From: Ignavibacteria bacterium
GTDB lineage: Bacteria > Bacteroidota > Ignavibacteria > Ch128b
DNA length: 44,373 nucleotides
Direction of reading: 5' to 3'
Assembly: GCA_016873845.1 (NCBI GenBank)
Contig: VGVX01000016.1
Location: 1-44,373, forward strand
A model generated the notes under the pieces. It was not told where the DNA came from, ran no database searches, and saw only the letters and a program-made list of their open reading frames with translations. Position numbers and translations under genes: made by a program. The first letter of the stretch is position 1; every line of letters begins with the position of its first letter. Positions 36,501 through 44,373 of the stretch are shown here, piece after piece.

Positions 36501-36629
36501 CTAACGCTTTTTATAATCCCGGCAGTTTACTCTGTTTTCTCTGAGAAGACAAAGTCTGTTAGTAATGTCGCATTTGATGGTGTTGAACAAAAAATTGTCA
36601 ATCAGCCTGTTGAGGCAAATATCGTATAG
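33516..36629 (+). CDS. RND-family multidrug efflux permease (HAE1, AcrB-like)
   Basis: The 1037-residue length is typical of AcrB-type permeases. It has twelve membrane segments, in two repeats of one plus five, and two large periplasmic loops. The proton-relay aspartates are present in GIVVDDAIVVLENI of TM4 and the relay Lys in GLVTKNGILIVEF of TM10. The start SIRRPVLSIVMSIVIMIFG and YPSIDPPIITVSTSYPGA are family hallmarks. It exports drugs, bile-like or organic compounds with the adaptor at 32446. No regulator gene is adjacent. Confidence 0.96.
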   Translation: MSLSSVSIRRPVLSIVMSIVIMIFGIIGYTFLGVREYPSIDPPIITVSTSYPGANADVIESQITEPLEEQINGIAGIRSLTSNSRDGRSQITVEFDVAIDLETAANDVRDRVSIARSRLPQDVDPPTVAKADADAIPIVFLNVKSDNKTLLELSDIAQNIFKERLQTIPGVSQVNIWGEKRYSMRLWMDPAKLAAYNVTPIDVRTALNRENIELPSGRLEGSKTELTVRTLGRLATVDDFNNLIIKESNRVIVRFQDIGRAELYPENDRSILRRDGIPMVGVVLIPQSGANFIQIVDEFYRRIDQIKKDLPEDVELGIGFDVTKYIRNSISEVQETIFLALGLVILIIFLFLRDWRTTLIPILAIPVSLIGTFFIMYLAEFSINVLTLLGIVLAIGIVVDDAIVVLENIYKKIEAGFRPFEAAVKGSAEIFFAIISTTVALVAVFLPIMFLQGITGRLFIEFGVVIAGSVIISSFVALTLTPMLSSRLLKEKEKHSWFYYKSEPFFSWLEKSYRNALNSFMKKRWIAFAIMASAGLMIYFFGSSLQSELAPIEDRGEMRVQSTMPEGTSFELMDSYIMEMVHTLQDSIKETTAMISLTSGGGGGMASTNSGFVRLTLTDANRRERSQQDIAETVTSITRKLNDARSFVVQSQSISTRRGGLPVQYVIQASDFEQLREIIPKFMDEALDDPTFANVDVNLKFNKPEIVVDINRTKARELGVSAIDIAQTLQLAYSGQRFGYYVMSGKQYQVIGQVSRENRNKPIDLASLYVRNNRGGLIQLDNLVTLREKSSPPQIYRFNRYVSATFSASLVSGKTISDGIKAMDGIAARVLDERFSTALEGASKDFVESSSSLLFTFLLALVLIYLTLAAQFESFRDPFIIMFTVPLAIAGSVFSLWYFDQTLNIFSQIGQIMLIGLVTKNGILIVEFANQKKTLGLTVINAVKEAAQLRLRPILMTSFSTILGTLPIALALGAGAESRMSMGIAVIGGLVFSTLLTLFIIPAVYSVFSEKTKSVSNVAFDGVEQKIVNQPVEANIV

Positions 36630-36694
36630 TAAATGGGGAAAACTTTTAGAAAGATTTATCCGAAACGCAAACTGATATAATTAAGTAAATCGAT

Positions 36695-37642
36695 ATGAAA
36701 GGTATTGTAACTCGTATTGAGAGCAAAGATTATTACATCTTATATGATGGAAAAGAAATCCGTTGCACGATTCGAGGTAAGCTCCGTCTAGAAGCAGAAT
36801 GGAAAAAAGATAAACTCCTTTATACCGATTTAGTTGTCGTTGGTGATTACGTTGAATTTTCTATGAACGAAGATACAACTGGCGTAATAGAAGAACTTCC
36901 AGAAAGAAAAAATTATCTCTCACGAAAAGCACCGCGGATAAAAGGGATTTCAGAAAAGGGAAAACGATTTGAACAAATCATTGCGGCTAATATTGATTAT
37001 ACTGTCTGTGTTACCTCAATAAAAAATCCAAAGTTCAACAATCGCGTACTCGATCGGATGATCGTTGCTGCAGAAAGCTGCGAGACAAAACCATTAATTG
37101 TAATCAACAAAATAGATCTTGAGAAAAAAAAGAAAAAAAGTTTTTGGCACGAGATTTACTCTAATTTAGGATATAATGTTTTTTCGTGTTCGGCAGAAAC
37201 CGGAAAAGGAATAAAAGAACTTCATGAATTCCTTAGAGGAAAAGTATCAGTATTTATTGGGCATTCAGGCGTGGGAAAATCATCTATTTTAAATTCCTTC
37301 AGTGAATCTATTGATCAAAACGTTGAAGAAGTCAGCGAGGTGTGGGATAAAGGAGTTCATACAACAGTAACCTCGGTGTTATTTAAATTGGATAATTCGA
37401 CTTACGTAATTGACACTCCGGGAATTCGTGAGATTGAACCTTTCGGAATTTCGAAAGAAGACATTACACATTATTTTCGGGATGTAGCTTATTTTTCGCG
37501 AGAGTGCAAATTCAGCACCTGCACACATACTCATGAACCAGACTGTCAAGTAAAAGAAGCTGTTGAAGATGGCAAAATAGTCGAAGAAAGATATGATAGT
37601 TACCTTCGTTTGATCGAATCTTTGGATGAAGAAGAATTTTGA
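36695..37642 (+). CDS. rsgA: Ribosome small-subunit GTPase A
   Basis: This 315-residue GTPase, a checkpoint in late 30S maturation, has the circularly permuted motif order: NKID (G4) before GHSGVGKSS (G1) and DTPG (G3). An N-terminal OB-fold and a C-terminal zinc finger, with ligands in CKFSTCTHTHEPDC, complete it. The length and order match RsgA. It follows the RND pump by 65 bases, probably by chance. A GC-rich repeat follows its stop codon. Confidence 0.95.
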   Translation: MKGIVTRIESKDYYILYDGKEIRCTIRGKLRLEAEWKKDKLLYTDLVVVGDYVEFSMNEDTTGVIEELPERKNYLSRKAPRIKGISEKGKRFEQIIAANIDYTVCVTSIKNPKFNNRVLDRMIVAAESCETKPLIVINKIDLEKKKKKSFWHEIYSNLGYNVFSCSAETGKGIKELHEFLRGKVSVFIGHSGVGKSSILNSFSESIDQNVEEVSEVWDKGVHTTVTSVLFKLDNSTYVIDTPGIREIEPFGISKEDITHYFRDVAYFSRECKFSTCTHTHEPDCQVKEAVEDGKIVEERYDSYLRLIESLDEEEF

Positions 37643-37652
37643 TCTGCCTTCG

Positions 37653-37701
37653 CTTTCCGCTTCGGCGGACGGCGGAAAAGGATTCAGAGCTTGTCCTGAG
37701 G
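37653..37701. repeat. GC-rich palindromic short repeat between convergent genes
   Basis: CTTTCCGC and GCGGAAAAG frame CCGC-TTCG-GCGG, which folds into a UUCG hairpin. CCTCAGGACAAGCTC (as read on the minus strand, near 37685-37701) is a type of short intergenic repeat I know from many bacterial genomes. The stretch is far richer in G+C than its surroundings and sits between two convergent genes, where it can also act as a bidirectional terminator. Confidence 0.55.
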
Positions 37702-37702
37702 T

Positions 37703-38617
37703 TTAAACCATTGCTTGGCGTGATGATTTGATAAACTTAAGTAATGCTTTAACTATTCCATCAACAACCTCATCCGGTACACCGTCAAAATGTTTTGATT
37801 GAAAACGCATATCGCAAATCTCATTGACATAATCCACCACAATGAACTTGCCATATTCATTCAAAGCAATTTCAGTGGAGAAGAAATCCAATCCACAAAT
37901 CTTTTGAATTTTTTTTATCACTCTAGAAAGTTGTTTGAGATCATAGCGCTCAATTTCATTTTCTGTAACAACTGTATATTGATGTGTCACATCATCCCAC
38001 CAGCACGGAAATACTTTTCCGAAAGCCCAAAAACATCTGAACCAAAATCTTTTATTATCCATTTCTAAAGGAAGAACTCTTCCTTGTAGTAAATATTTAT
38101 CATCACGGAGATATTGACGTTCTCGCAGAATGTCGTTTAAACTTTCTGCTCCGGTAACAACGCCAAGTCCGCCGCCGGTAGTATTCGCTGGTTTGATGAT
38201 AAATGGTCTTCCTAATTTTGCAAGTTCAGAAACCGAGAGAACTATTTCATTTTTTTTACTAAATGGGGATATAATAATTGTGAAAGGTGTATTTATCCCT
38301 CTTGAAATAAATTCAAGGTGCATAGTAGCTTTATCGGTGGCGATCTCAACTTGCGAATAGTTATTTATAATATAAGTTTTCTTTTTCGTCAACAGTTTGG
38401 CAAGAGGAAGAAAACAGTCATCTGCATCGGAGGCACGGTCTAAATAATGATTAAATCTAAGCTCATTAGTTTGAATTCGGAAATGAACTTCTTCATAATT
38501 ATGAAATTGAACTGTAAATGTACTTAGTCCATTTTCCTGAAGGATTTTTTCAATCAAATCAACAAAATCCTTATCGTATTCCCATGTATGAGCAATGGCT
38601 AAATCGAATTCTTTCAA
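37703..38617 (-). CDS. ATP-grasp family protein
   Basis: The 304-residue protein begins at TTG (38617) six bases after AAGG. It has the ATP-grasp fold: TDKATMHLEFISRGINTPFT, then the ATP-binding FIIKPANTTGGGLGVVTGAESL, with metal/phosphate residues in a DYVNEICDMRFQSKHFDG stretch near the end. Relatives ligate small molecules or peptides such as a carboxylate to an amine. The gene is isolated and convergent with rsgA and divergent from the TPR operon, so no substrate can be proposed. Amino-acid ligation or a RimK-like role remains a guess. Confidence 0.8.
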   Translation of the reverse strand: MKEFDLAIAHTWEYDKDFVDLIEKILQENGLSTFTVQFHNYEEVHFRIQTNELRFNHYLDRASDADDCFLPLAKLLTKKKTYIINNYSQVEIATDKATMHLEFISRGINTPFTIIISPFSKKNEIVLSVSELAKLGRPFIIKPANTTGGGLGVVTGAESLNDILRERQYLRDDKYLLQGRVLPLEMDNKRFWFRCFWAFGKVFPCWWDDVTHQYTVVTENEIERYDLKQLSRVIKKIQKICGLDFFSTEIALNEYGKFIVVDYVNEICDMRFQSKHFDGVPDEVVDGIVKALLKFIKSSRQAMV

Positions 38618-38712
38618 TCGAAACCTTTAGTTATTTCATTAGTTCATTTGGCATTATATTGTAACTAATTTTCTTGTAAATTAAAACTAGTTTGAATAAT
38701 TTTTCAATAATT

Positions 38713-40533
38713 ATGAATTATATCCGAAACCTGCTGATAGTAACTTTGATTTCAATCCTAATTTCATGTTCGAGCAGCAGGGATACAATTATTTTATCTT
38801 CTAAGGATTCCGAAAATAAATCTACTTCGGGGGATAAGATTGAATCCACACAAGCGTTGGAACATTTTATCCAAGGTTCAATCTTAGAACAAAAAGGGGA
38901 GAATGAAAAAGCTGTAATAGAATATCAAGAGGCACTTCTATATGAGCAGCAGGCAGGAATTTATTTTGTATTGGGAAAGGTATACAGGAATTTAGGAAAG
39001 TATGCTCTATCAGCTTCGAATCTTAAAAAAGCTGTAGAATTAGAACCGGATAACACACACTATAAATTAGTTCTCGCACAACTATATGCAGCTACAAGAC
39101 AGCAAGATGACGCAATAAAAATCTATGACTCAATCTTGGAAAAAGATTCTTCGAACATTGAAATACTTTATGAGCTAGCGGTACTGCATACACAAAACCG
39201 TCCAAGATTAGCCCTTGAATATTATAATCGGCTTGTAAAGAAAGTCGGTGAAGATTGGGGATTGATTTATACAATGATCGAAATCTATAACAGATTAGGG
39301 GAGTATGACAACGCAGCTCAACTTTATGAAAGGTTGTTATTCCTTGATCCTTCGAATCTTTCTATCAAACAGGCGCTGGCAGAAGTTTATTTAATTAACG
39401 GCAATTTTGAAAAAGCGGAAAGAATATTGACTGATCTTTTAACCGATTATCCGAAAGATCATACAGCAAGAGTTCTTTATGCTCAGATGTTTGTTAAGAA
39501 AAATGATTGGGAAAAAGCATCGGAACAATTTAAAAATATTTTATCAGATGATTCTGTCGATAACGAAACCAAGATCCAAATCGCTGTCGAATATTTTGAA
39601 AGATCAGTGAAAGATTCTACTGTAATTTCGCTTGCGAAGAATTTGCTGCATGAAATCGAAGAAGAAGTTGAAGACTGGCGAATTCCCATGTATCTCGGAG
39701 CTATTTACGAGACTGAACGAGATACTCAAAAAGCAATAACGTATTTTTCGAAAGTTACAAAGCTCGCCGAGTGGAACATTGAAGCATGGGTAAGATTGGG
39801 CGGACTTTATTTTGATAATGGAAAATATGATGAAGCAATAAATGTTATGAATCGTGCTCATAAAATTTTTCCGAATGAGTTTACCGTGAATCTTCTACTC
39901 GGTTTATCTTACTTGCAGAGTGAAAAACATGATGAATCAATCCAATATCTTAACAAAGCAAAATCACTGAATCCAAAAGATCTTACAACTTTATCCTCGC
40001 TTGGTTTTGCATTCGGAAAATTAGACCGATACGAAGAAGCAATATCAGTACTCGAAGAAGCATTCAGAATTGATGATTCTAATCTGAATGTTGTAAGCAC
40101 GCTCGGAATGATTTACGATAACGCAGAAGAATTTAACAAGTGCGATAAATTGTATGAGCATGCTTTTAAAATCTTTCCAAATAATTCTCTGTTGCTTAAT
40201 AATTATGCATATAGTCTTGCTGAGCGAGGAATACGTTTGGAGGAAGCACTTCAAATGTCGAAAAAAAGTCTTGAAGTCGATTCGTTGAATGGTTCCTATT
40301 TAGATACACTCGGATGGATCTATTTTCAGATGGGTGATTATTCTCTTGCGGAAAAATATGTAAAATTATCGATAGAACATGGCTCAGCAAGTTCAGAAGT
40401 TCTCGAACATATGGGCGATATTTATTTTAAATTGAATAACAAAGAAGCTGCAATCGATTATTGGAACAAAGCACATGAAAAAGATGCATCGAATAAAAAA
40501 TTAGAGATAAAAATAAAAAAAGGTGAAATTTGA
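38713..40533 (+). CDS. TPR-repeat lipoprotein
   Basis: From ATG at 38713 the protein has about 606 residues and a lipobox, LISC. Nearly the whole chain is tetratricopeptide repeats, about a dozen, visible as repeats of the pattern A..LYxxLGKYDEAI..Y..AL..DP. TPR lipoproteins scaffold complexes at the cell envelope. The stop codon overlaps the next start as TTGA, so it is tightly coupled to the DUF4292 gene. The order TPR, DUF4292, EnvC-like is a conserved gene order in Bacteroidota relatives (family knowledge). Confidence 0.88.
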   Translation: MNYIRNLLIVTLISILISCSSSRDTIILSSKDSENKSTSGDKIESTQALEHFIQGSILEQKGENEKAVIEYQEALLYEQQAGIYFVLGKVYRNLGKYALSASNLKKAVELEPDNTHYKLVLAQLYAATRQQDDAIKIYDSILEKDSSNIEILYELAVLHTQNRPRLALEYYNRLVKKVGEDWGLIYTMIEIYNRLGEYDNAAQLYERLLFLDPSNLSIKQALAEVYLINGNFEKAERILTDLLTDYPKDHTARVLYAQMFVKKNDWEKASEQFKNILSDDSVDNETKIQIAVEYFERSVKDSTVISLAKNLLHEIEEEVEDWRIPMYLGAIYETERDTQKAITYFSKVTKLAEWNIEAWVRLGGLYFDNGKYDEAINVMNRAHKIFPNEFTVNLLLGLSYLQSEKHDESIQYLNKAKSLNPKDLTTLSSLGFAFGKLDRYEEAISVLEEAFRIDDSNLNVVSTLGMIYDNAEEFNKCDKLYEHAFKIFPNNSLLLNNYAYSLAERGIRLEEALQMSKKSLEVDSLNGSYLDTLGWIYFQMGDYSLAEKYVKLSIEHGSASSEVLEHMGDIYFKLNNKEAAIDYWNKAHEKDASNKKLEIKIKKGEI

Positions 40534-41303
40534 AATTCTTGAATCTATTACTTGGGATTTCCTGTGTGTTAATGATTGGCTTTTATTCTTGTACGCCGGT
40601 GCAGAAAAGAGTTAGTCCACCGTTGCCAATTGAAAGAATTTTTCAAAGATTAGAAGAAAATTGCAAATCGTTCGAAACATTTGAAGCAGCTGGTACAATT
40701 TCGGTCGATTCGAAAACTTTTAAGAACAGTGGTGATTTCAAACTTCTAATAAAAAAACCTGATTCACTCTTGATCAATATTACCGGTCCATTCGGTATTA
40801 ATTTTGCAACTGCGGCGGTTTCTAAAACACGATTGATCTATTTGAATGAGTTAACAAATCAAGTTTTATACACGAATACAACTCAAGAAAATATAAAAAA
40901 ACTACTGCGAGTTGATATTTCCTTCGAAGAGTTAATTGACATCTTGATTGGATGTATCGTAATAAATCCCGAAGGCTCAGTTAAACAATCTGCAAGGGTG
41001 GAAGAAGATCAATACGTAATTACTCAAGAGCGAAATGGATATTTGTATAAATATTGGATTGACATTAGAAATCTTGCAGTTTCGAAAAACTTAATTCACG
41101 ATAAAGGAGGAAACATTCTGATCGATCTTCAATTCGGTAATTTTACAGAAATCGATGGCATCGTAATTCCGAGAGTAATAAATCTTACAAATTCAGTTCG
41201 CAATGAAAGTATCAAAATAAATTATTCGAAAGTTTATCCAAACAAAAGAAATATAGATTTGAAAATTTATGTACCTGAGGATGCAGAGGTTATTGAGTGG
41301 TAA
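40530..41303 (+). CDS. DUF4292 lipoprotein (LolB-like fold)
   Basis: The 257-residue protein starts at TTG (40530), overlapping the upstream stop. Its signal ends in FYSC, a lipobox. ENCKSFETFEAAGTISVDSKTFKNSGDF and LLINITGPFGINFATAAVSKTRLIYLNELTNQV match the DUF4292 family, a LolA/LolB-like fold with a lipid-binding cavity. A role in outer-membrane lipid or lipoprotein handling is inferred. It sits between the TPR lipoprotein and the EnvC-like gene, overlapping the latter by seven bases. Confidence 0.85.
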   Translation: MKFLNLLLGISCVLMIGFYSCTPVQKRVSPPLPIERIFQRLEENCKSFETFEAAGTISVDSKTFKNSGDFKLLIKKPDSLLINITGPFGINFATAAVSKTRLIYLNELTNQVLYTNTTQENIKKLLRVDISFEELIDILIGCIVINPEGSVKQSARVEEDQYVITQERNGYLYKYWIDIRNLAVSKNLIHDKGGNILIDLQFGNFTEIDGIVIPRVINLTNSVRNESIKINYSKVYPNKRNIDLKIYVPEDAEVIEW

Positions 41304-42619
41304 ATGCTCTTATTAAAATATGTTGCATAGCTTTGATATTCTTTGTTCCATCGGATATAAATTCACAATCGCAAACTCGAAGAGACATTAGAAAGAAAGA
41401 AAAGGAGCTTCAATCACTAAGGAATGAAATAAAATCTCTCGATCAAAAAATTCGGGAAAGCGTATCTAAGGAGAAAAAAGAACTCAGCATTATTGATGAT
41501 TACGACAATCAACTTCGGTTGTTAAAGAGACTTCTAAATGAACTAGAAGTTGAAGAAAAATCTCTAAGTGAACAAATCACCGAAAAACAAAATGAGTTGA
41601 AAGTTTCTGAATCTGAATTGAATTCACTTCGTTCTGAATATGCAAAACAAATCGTGAATCTTTACAAATTCGGGCGGAAGAATGAATGGGAACTCCTCCT
41701 TACAAGCGGCTCAATTAATCAAGCATTGATACGATACAAATATCTTGAAAAGTTTTCGGAAGAAAGAAGAAGAAGAATTGATCAAATAGTCGAAAAAGCA
41801 GAAGAAGTAAAAGAAGAAAGGGAGTCGCTTTCAAAAACTCTTGGTGAGAAAGAAGCTTTAAGACAAGTTAAAATTAAAGATGAATCAAGTTTAAAAATAA
41901 AAATTTCCAATAAACGTGAATTTATCGCTTCATTACGAAATGATAAATCTGCTTTAATGAAAGACCTTGAACGTAAAAAATCTTCTGTGCAAAAAATTAC
42001 AAGTTTAATAAGTGATCTAATCATCAGAGAGCAGAGGGAAAGGGAATTAGTTCGTCAAAGAGAGTTAGAACGGCAGCGTGAAATCGAAAGAAAACGTGCT
42101 GAAGAAGCAGCGAATAGAAGCACGGTACGAAATGAATCTCGACCCAAACCGGTTGTTCCTCCGCCAAGCAAAACTGAGTTAGATACTTATTTCGAAATTC
42201 TGCCGACTTTCAATTTGTTTTCAAAAGCAAAAGGAGTTCTACCCTGGCCTGTTTCAAGCCGAAGAATAATAAATAAATTTGGCGAACAAAGAAACGAACA
42301 ATTAAATACTGTCACTTTAAATTATGGAGTTGACATTGCATCAGCTTTTGGTTCGAATGTTCAAGTAATTGCAGATGGAAGAGTATCAATTGTGCATTGG
42401 CTGCCGGGATTCGGAACAGTTGTGATTGTAACTCATACTGAAGAATATAGAACAGTCTATGCTTATTTGTCAGACGTTCTGGTAAGTGAAGGCGCAATCG
42501 TGAGACGCGGCGATGTTATTGCACGCAGCGGCGAAAGTCTCTATGGCGAAATGCTCCACTTTGAAATCTGGAAGGAGCGAGAAAAACAAAATCCAGAAAT
42601 GTGGCTTGCGAGGAGATGA
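41297..42619 (+). CDS. EnvC-like murein hydrolase activator (degenerate M23 domain)
   Basis: The 440-residue protein starts at GTG (41297), with GAGG seven bases upstream, overlaps the previous gene by seven bases and has a hydrophobic signal (LIKICCIALIFFVPSDINSQ). A long coiled coil (about 28-265) leads to a C-terminal LytM/M23 domain. The zinc ligands are incomplete: the first His of HxxxD is replaced in NYGVDIAS, the HxH-type YAH is YAY (VYAYLSDV), while MLHFEIW keeps one His. Like EnvC it should activate an amidase for cell separation rather than cut murein itself. The stop overlaps the methyltransferase start as ATGA. Confidence 0.88.
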   Translation: MVNALIKICCIALIFFVPSDINSQSQTRRDIRKKEKELQSLRNEIKSLDQKIRESVSKEKKELSIIDDYDNQLRLLKRLLNELEVEEKSLSEQITEKQNELKVSESELNSLRSEYAKQIVNLYKFGRKNEWELLLTSGSINQALIRYKYLEKFSEERRRRIDQIVEKAEEVKEERESLSKTLGEKEALRQVKIKDESSLKIKISNKREFIASLRNDKSALMKDLERKKSSVQKITSLISDLIIREQRERELVRQRELERQREIERKRAEEAANRSTVRNESRPKPVVPPPSKTELDTYFEILPTFNLFSKAKGVLPWPVSSRRIINKFGEQRNEQLNTVTLNYGVDIASAFGSNVQVIADGRVSIVHWLPGFGTVVIVTHTEEYRTVYAYLSDVLVSEGAIVRRGDVIARSGESLYGEMLHFEIWKEREKQNPEMWLARR

Positions 42620-43275
42620 AGTGGTTAACTAGATTCGCCTCGCAATTGGATGAAAAAAGTTTAAGCTCCAAACTAAGACAAAAACGAGCAAAGTATTTTT
42701 GTCAGTTTATCGAAAATTTAAATTCACAGTCTCCTCGGATAATTGACATTGGAGGTAATGTAAATTTTTGATAGCAATTCAATAAAAATAATTGTGTTAA
42801 TTATAATCCCATACTTGTAAATTTAAATAATAATGAATTGATCGGTGAAAATTATTTGCGTGTAATCGGTGATGGGAAAACTTTATCCTTTTTTAAGGAT
42901 AAATCATTTGATGTCGCATTTTCAAATTCTGTGATTGAACATCTAAGCACTTTTGAAGATCAAGAACTGATGGCTTATAATATTCAAAGGATATCAAATC
43001 ATTATTTCATTCAGACACCGGCATTCATTTTTCCAATCGAACCTCATTTTCTTTTTCCCTTTTTCCACTGGCTTCCAAAATCATTAAAAATTTTGTTTGT
43101 AAAATATTTTAATTTAGGCTGGTTTGAGAAACAGAAAAATATTGCTCATGCACGAGAGTTAATCTTGTTCATTCGAATTTTGAAAAAAAGAGAAATTAAA
43201 AAATTATTTCCTAATAGTATCGTAATACACGAATGGGTATTTGGATTTGTGAAATCATATCTGATAAATAAATAG
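42616..43275 (+). pseudogene. Class I SAM methyltransferase gene with two in-frame stops
   Basis: From the ATG overlapping the EnvC-like stop (42616), one frame runs 220 codons to 43275, interrupted only by adjacent TGA and TAG at 42769-42774. Before the stops it reads RIIDIGGNVNF, matching the SAM-binding motif I. After them it reads NNNELIGENYLRVIGDGK, then DKSFDVAFSNSVIEHL, FIQTPAFIFPIEPHFLFPFF and NLGWFE, all typical of this methyltransferase family. No frame change is needed. In family members motif I is followed by FW, so TGA sits where Trp would be. Either the gene is recently dead, the sequence has an error, or there is recoding (unlikely given two different stops). Confidence 0.8.
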
Positions 43276-43286
43276 TGCCCGTTATT

Positions 43287-44373
43287 ATGAAAAAAATGAG
43301 CAAGATATTTTCGCAACTGCTATTGAAAGGTAAATATATATTTTTTATTTCTCTGATCGAAAAACTTACATTTTTTATTGTTTATTTAATTATCGCTCGT
43401 TATTACTCGAAGTATGAATTCGGACTAGTTACAACTATCTTCGCATTTGCAAATATTGTAAGTTCACTCTTGGATTTTGGATTTACAATTTATTTCCAGC
43501 GAGAATCTGCAATAAATGGGATAGAACTTTCTAAAAAGTTTTTAAGTGCTTTAAACATTCGTCTGCTTGCAGTAGTTATCTTTATTGTTTTCTGTATCGG
43601 ATATTTTTATAAAGAGATGCACATTGAACCTTTGAGCATAATTTTATTTTCCTTCTCAATTTATATAGTCAGCTTTGGATATTTCCTCAATAGTATGCTT
43701 TATGGAAAAAGCTTGTATAAAAAATCTTTCCTTGGAATATTTATTAGTCGTTCTATACTAATATTGATCTCTCTCTGCATATTTATTTTCAAATTTGACT
43801 TAAGTGTTCTTTCATTCATCTTTGTTTTATCCTTTGGTGTTCATTTAGTTTTTCTAAACATTAATCTGGATGAGATTGAAATTCCAATTAAAATTGATTT
43901 CAAGCTGATTAACCCAGGTTATGGTTTATTAAAATCAGTTTTACCATTTGGATTAGGGATTTTGTCTGTCTGGATATACGACCGCTCGGCTTTTTTGATT
44001 TTACATAAGTTAAACGGTTTTGAGTCGGTGGCAATATTTGGAGTTGCTTATTCATTATATAAAATTCCTCAATCATTTTTGGGAATAATATTAACGCCGT
44101 TGTTCACCGAGCTCTCAGCTTTTTATCATGCCAATCATTTTATAGAAGGAAGGAAAATCAAATCATTAGTGAAATGGATTATAATTATTTCTATTGGATT
44201 GATTGCATTCTATTTATTAACGAACCGATTATTGATTAAATTAACATTTGGAGATAAATTTATAGAAGCATCGAATATGCTTTCACTGATTAGTATAGCT
44301 ATTCCAGGACTGTTTTTGAATAATTTAACCGGGATTGTGTTAAACTCTGCCTATAAAGAAAAATTAGCGATGA
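43287..44373 (+). CDS. Wzx-type oligosaccharide flippase (partial)
   Basis: The frame from the ATG at 43287 is open to the window edge, 362 codons without a stop. It is very hydrophobic, with at least eight membrane segments. The N-terminus FISLIEKLTFFIVYLIIARYYSKYEFGLVTTIFAFANIVSSLLDFGF and later GFESVAIFGVAYSLYKIPQSF match polysaccharide flippases of the MATE/Wzx type, which turn lipid-linked O-antigen or capsule units over the inner membrane. It follows the broken methyltransferase gene by 11 bases, so both may belong to a surface-polysaccharide locus continuing rightwards. The C-terminus is not seen. Confidence 0.85.
   Translation, partial: MKKMSKIFSQLLLKGKYIFFISLIEKLTFFIVYLIIARYYSKYEFGLVTTIFAFANIVSSLLDFGFTIYFQRESAINGIELSKKFLSALNIRLLAVVIFIVFCIGYFYKEMHIEPLSIILFSFSIYIVSFGYFLNSMLYGKSLYKKSFLGIFISRSILILISLCIFIFKFDLSVLSFIFVLSFGVHLVFLNINLDEIEIPIKIDFKLINPGYGLLKSVLPFGLGILSVWIYDRSAFLILHKLNGFESVAIFGVAYSLYKIPQSFLGIILTPLFTELSAFYHANHFIEGRKIKSLVKWIIIISIGLIAFYLLTNRLLIKLTFGDKFIEASNMLSLISIAIPGLFLNNLTGIVLNSAYKEKLAM

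Noticed and set aside
42769-42774. Stop-codon recoding such as selenocysteine or pyrrolysine
   Set aside because: Two different stops in a row, no nearby SECIS-like hairpin recognised, and the relatives have ordinary Trp there.

Overview
The window is about 44.4 kb of AT-rich bacterial DNA from the Bacteroidota/Chlorobiota/Ignavibacteriota group, most probably an Ignavibacteria-like organism (inference). The evidence is a type IX secretion sorting domain (9781-10800), a TPR lipoprotein / DUF4292 / EnvC-like operon (38713-42619), many Sec or lipoprotein signals, a Thermus-type isocitrate dehydrogenase and the absence of a nearby photosynthesis locus. No rRNA, tRNA or CRISPR was seen. REGION 1 (1-9457) is a chromosomal integron-like cassette array. 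Five attC-like sites (120-301, 2231-2355, 4521-4651, 6682-6790, 7235-7367) are bounded by GTTRRRY-type cores and have long complementary arms. Four of them share a GCGAACT motif exactly 33 nt from the left core. They separate cassettes read leftward: secreted trypsin-like protease + AbiJ-like protein; degenerate serine hydrolase + MDR oxidoreductase; GHKL ATPase + small unknown protein; a small membrane protein; and a CNNM/CBS membrane protein. A further cassette runs off the left edge. At the right end lie an attI-like core (8503-8509) with nested palindromes and a tyrosine recombinase (8582-9457). The recombinase appears to lack the extra segment that defines classical IntI integrases and is transcribed toward the cassettes, not away from them. 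This array is the strongest candidate for an undescribed system in the window, both as a recombination platform and for its possible defence cargo. REGION 2 (9781-13949) holds envelope and surface genes: a T9SS-exported protein, a lipoprotein plus DUF6588-like barrel protein, and a vWA lipoprotein. REGION 3 (14069-16284) is a tandem-MerR regulator with a 20-bp palindrome built into a near-consensus promoter, followed by a B12-binding-domain radical SAM enzyme. REGION 4 (16429-27979) is mostly core metabolism: glutamine synthetase, a catalytic/non-catalytic M16 peptidase pair, enolase, an SbtA-SbtB bicarbonate transporter with its PII-like partner, isocitrate dehydrogenase, cysteinyl-tRNA synthetase and a glycosylasparaginase-like hydrolase. 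REGION 5 (28035-37642) holds outer-membrane proteins, including an operon of two low-complexity surface lipoproteins and a FadL/OmpP1-like barrel, then an RND efflux adaptor and pump, and the RsgA GTPase. REGION 6 (37703-44373) has an ATP-grasp gene facing a tightly overlapping envelope operon: TPR lipoprotein, DUF4292 lipoprotein and EnvC-like protein. A methyltransferase gene broken by two adjacent in-frame stop codons follows, then a Wzx-type flippase cut by the window edge. The last two suggest the start of a surface-polysaccharide locus.
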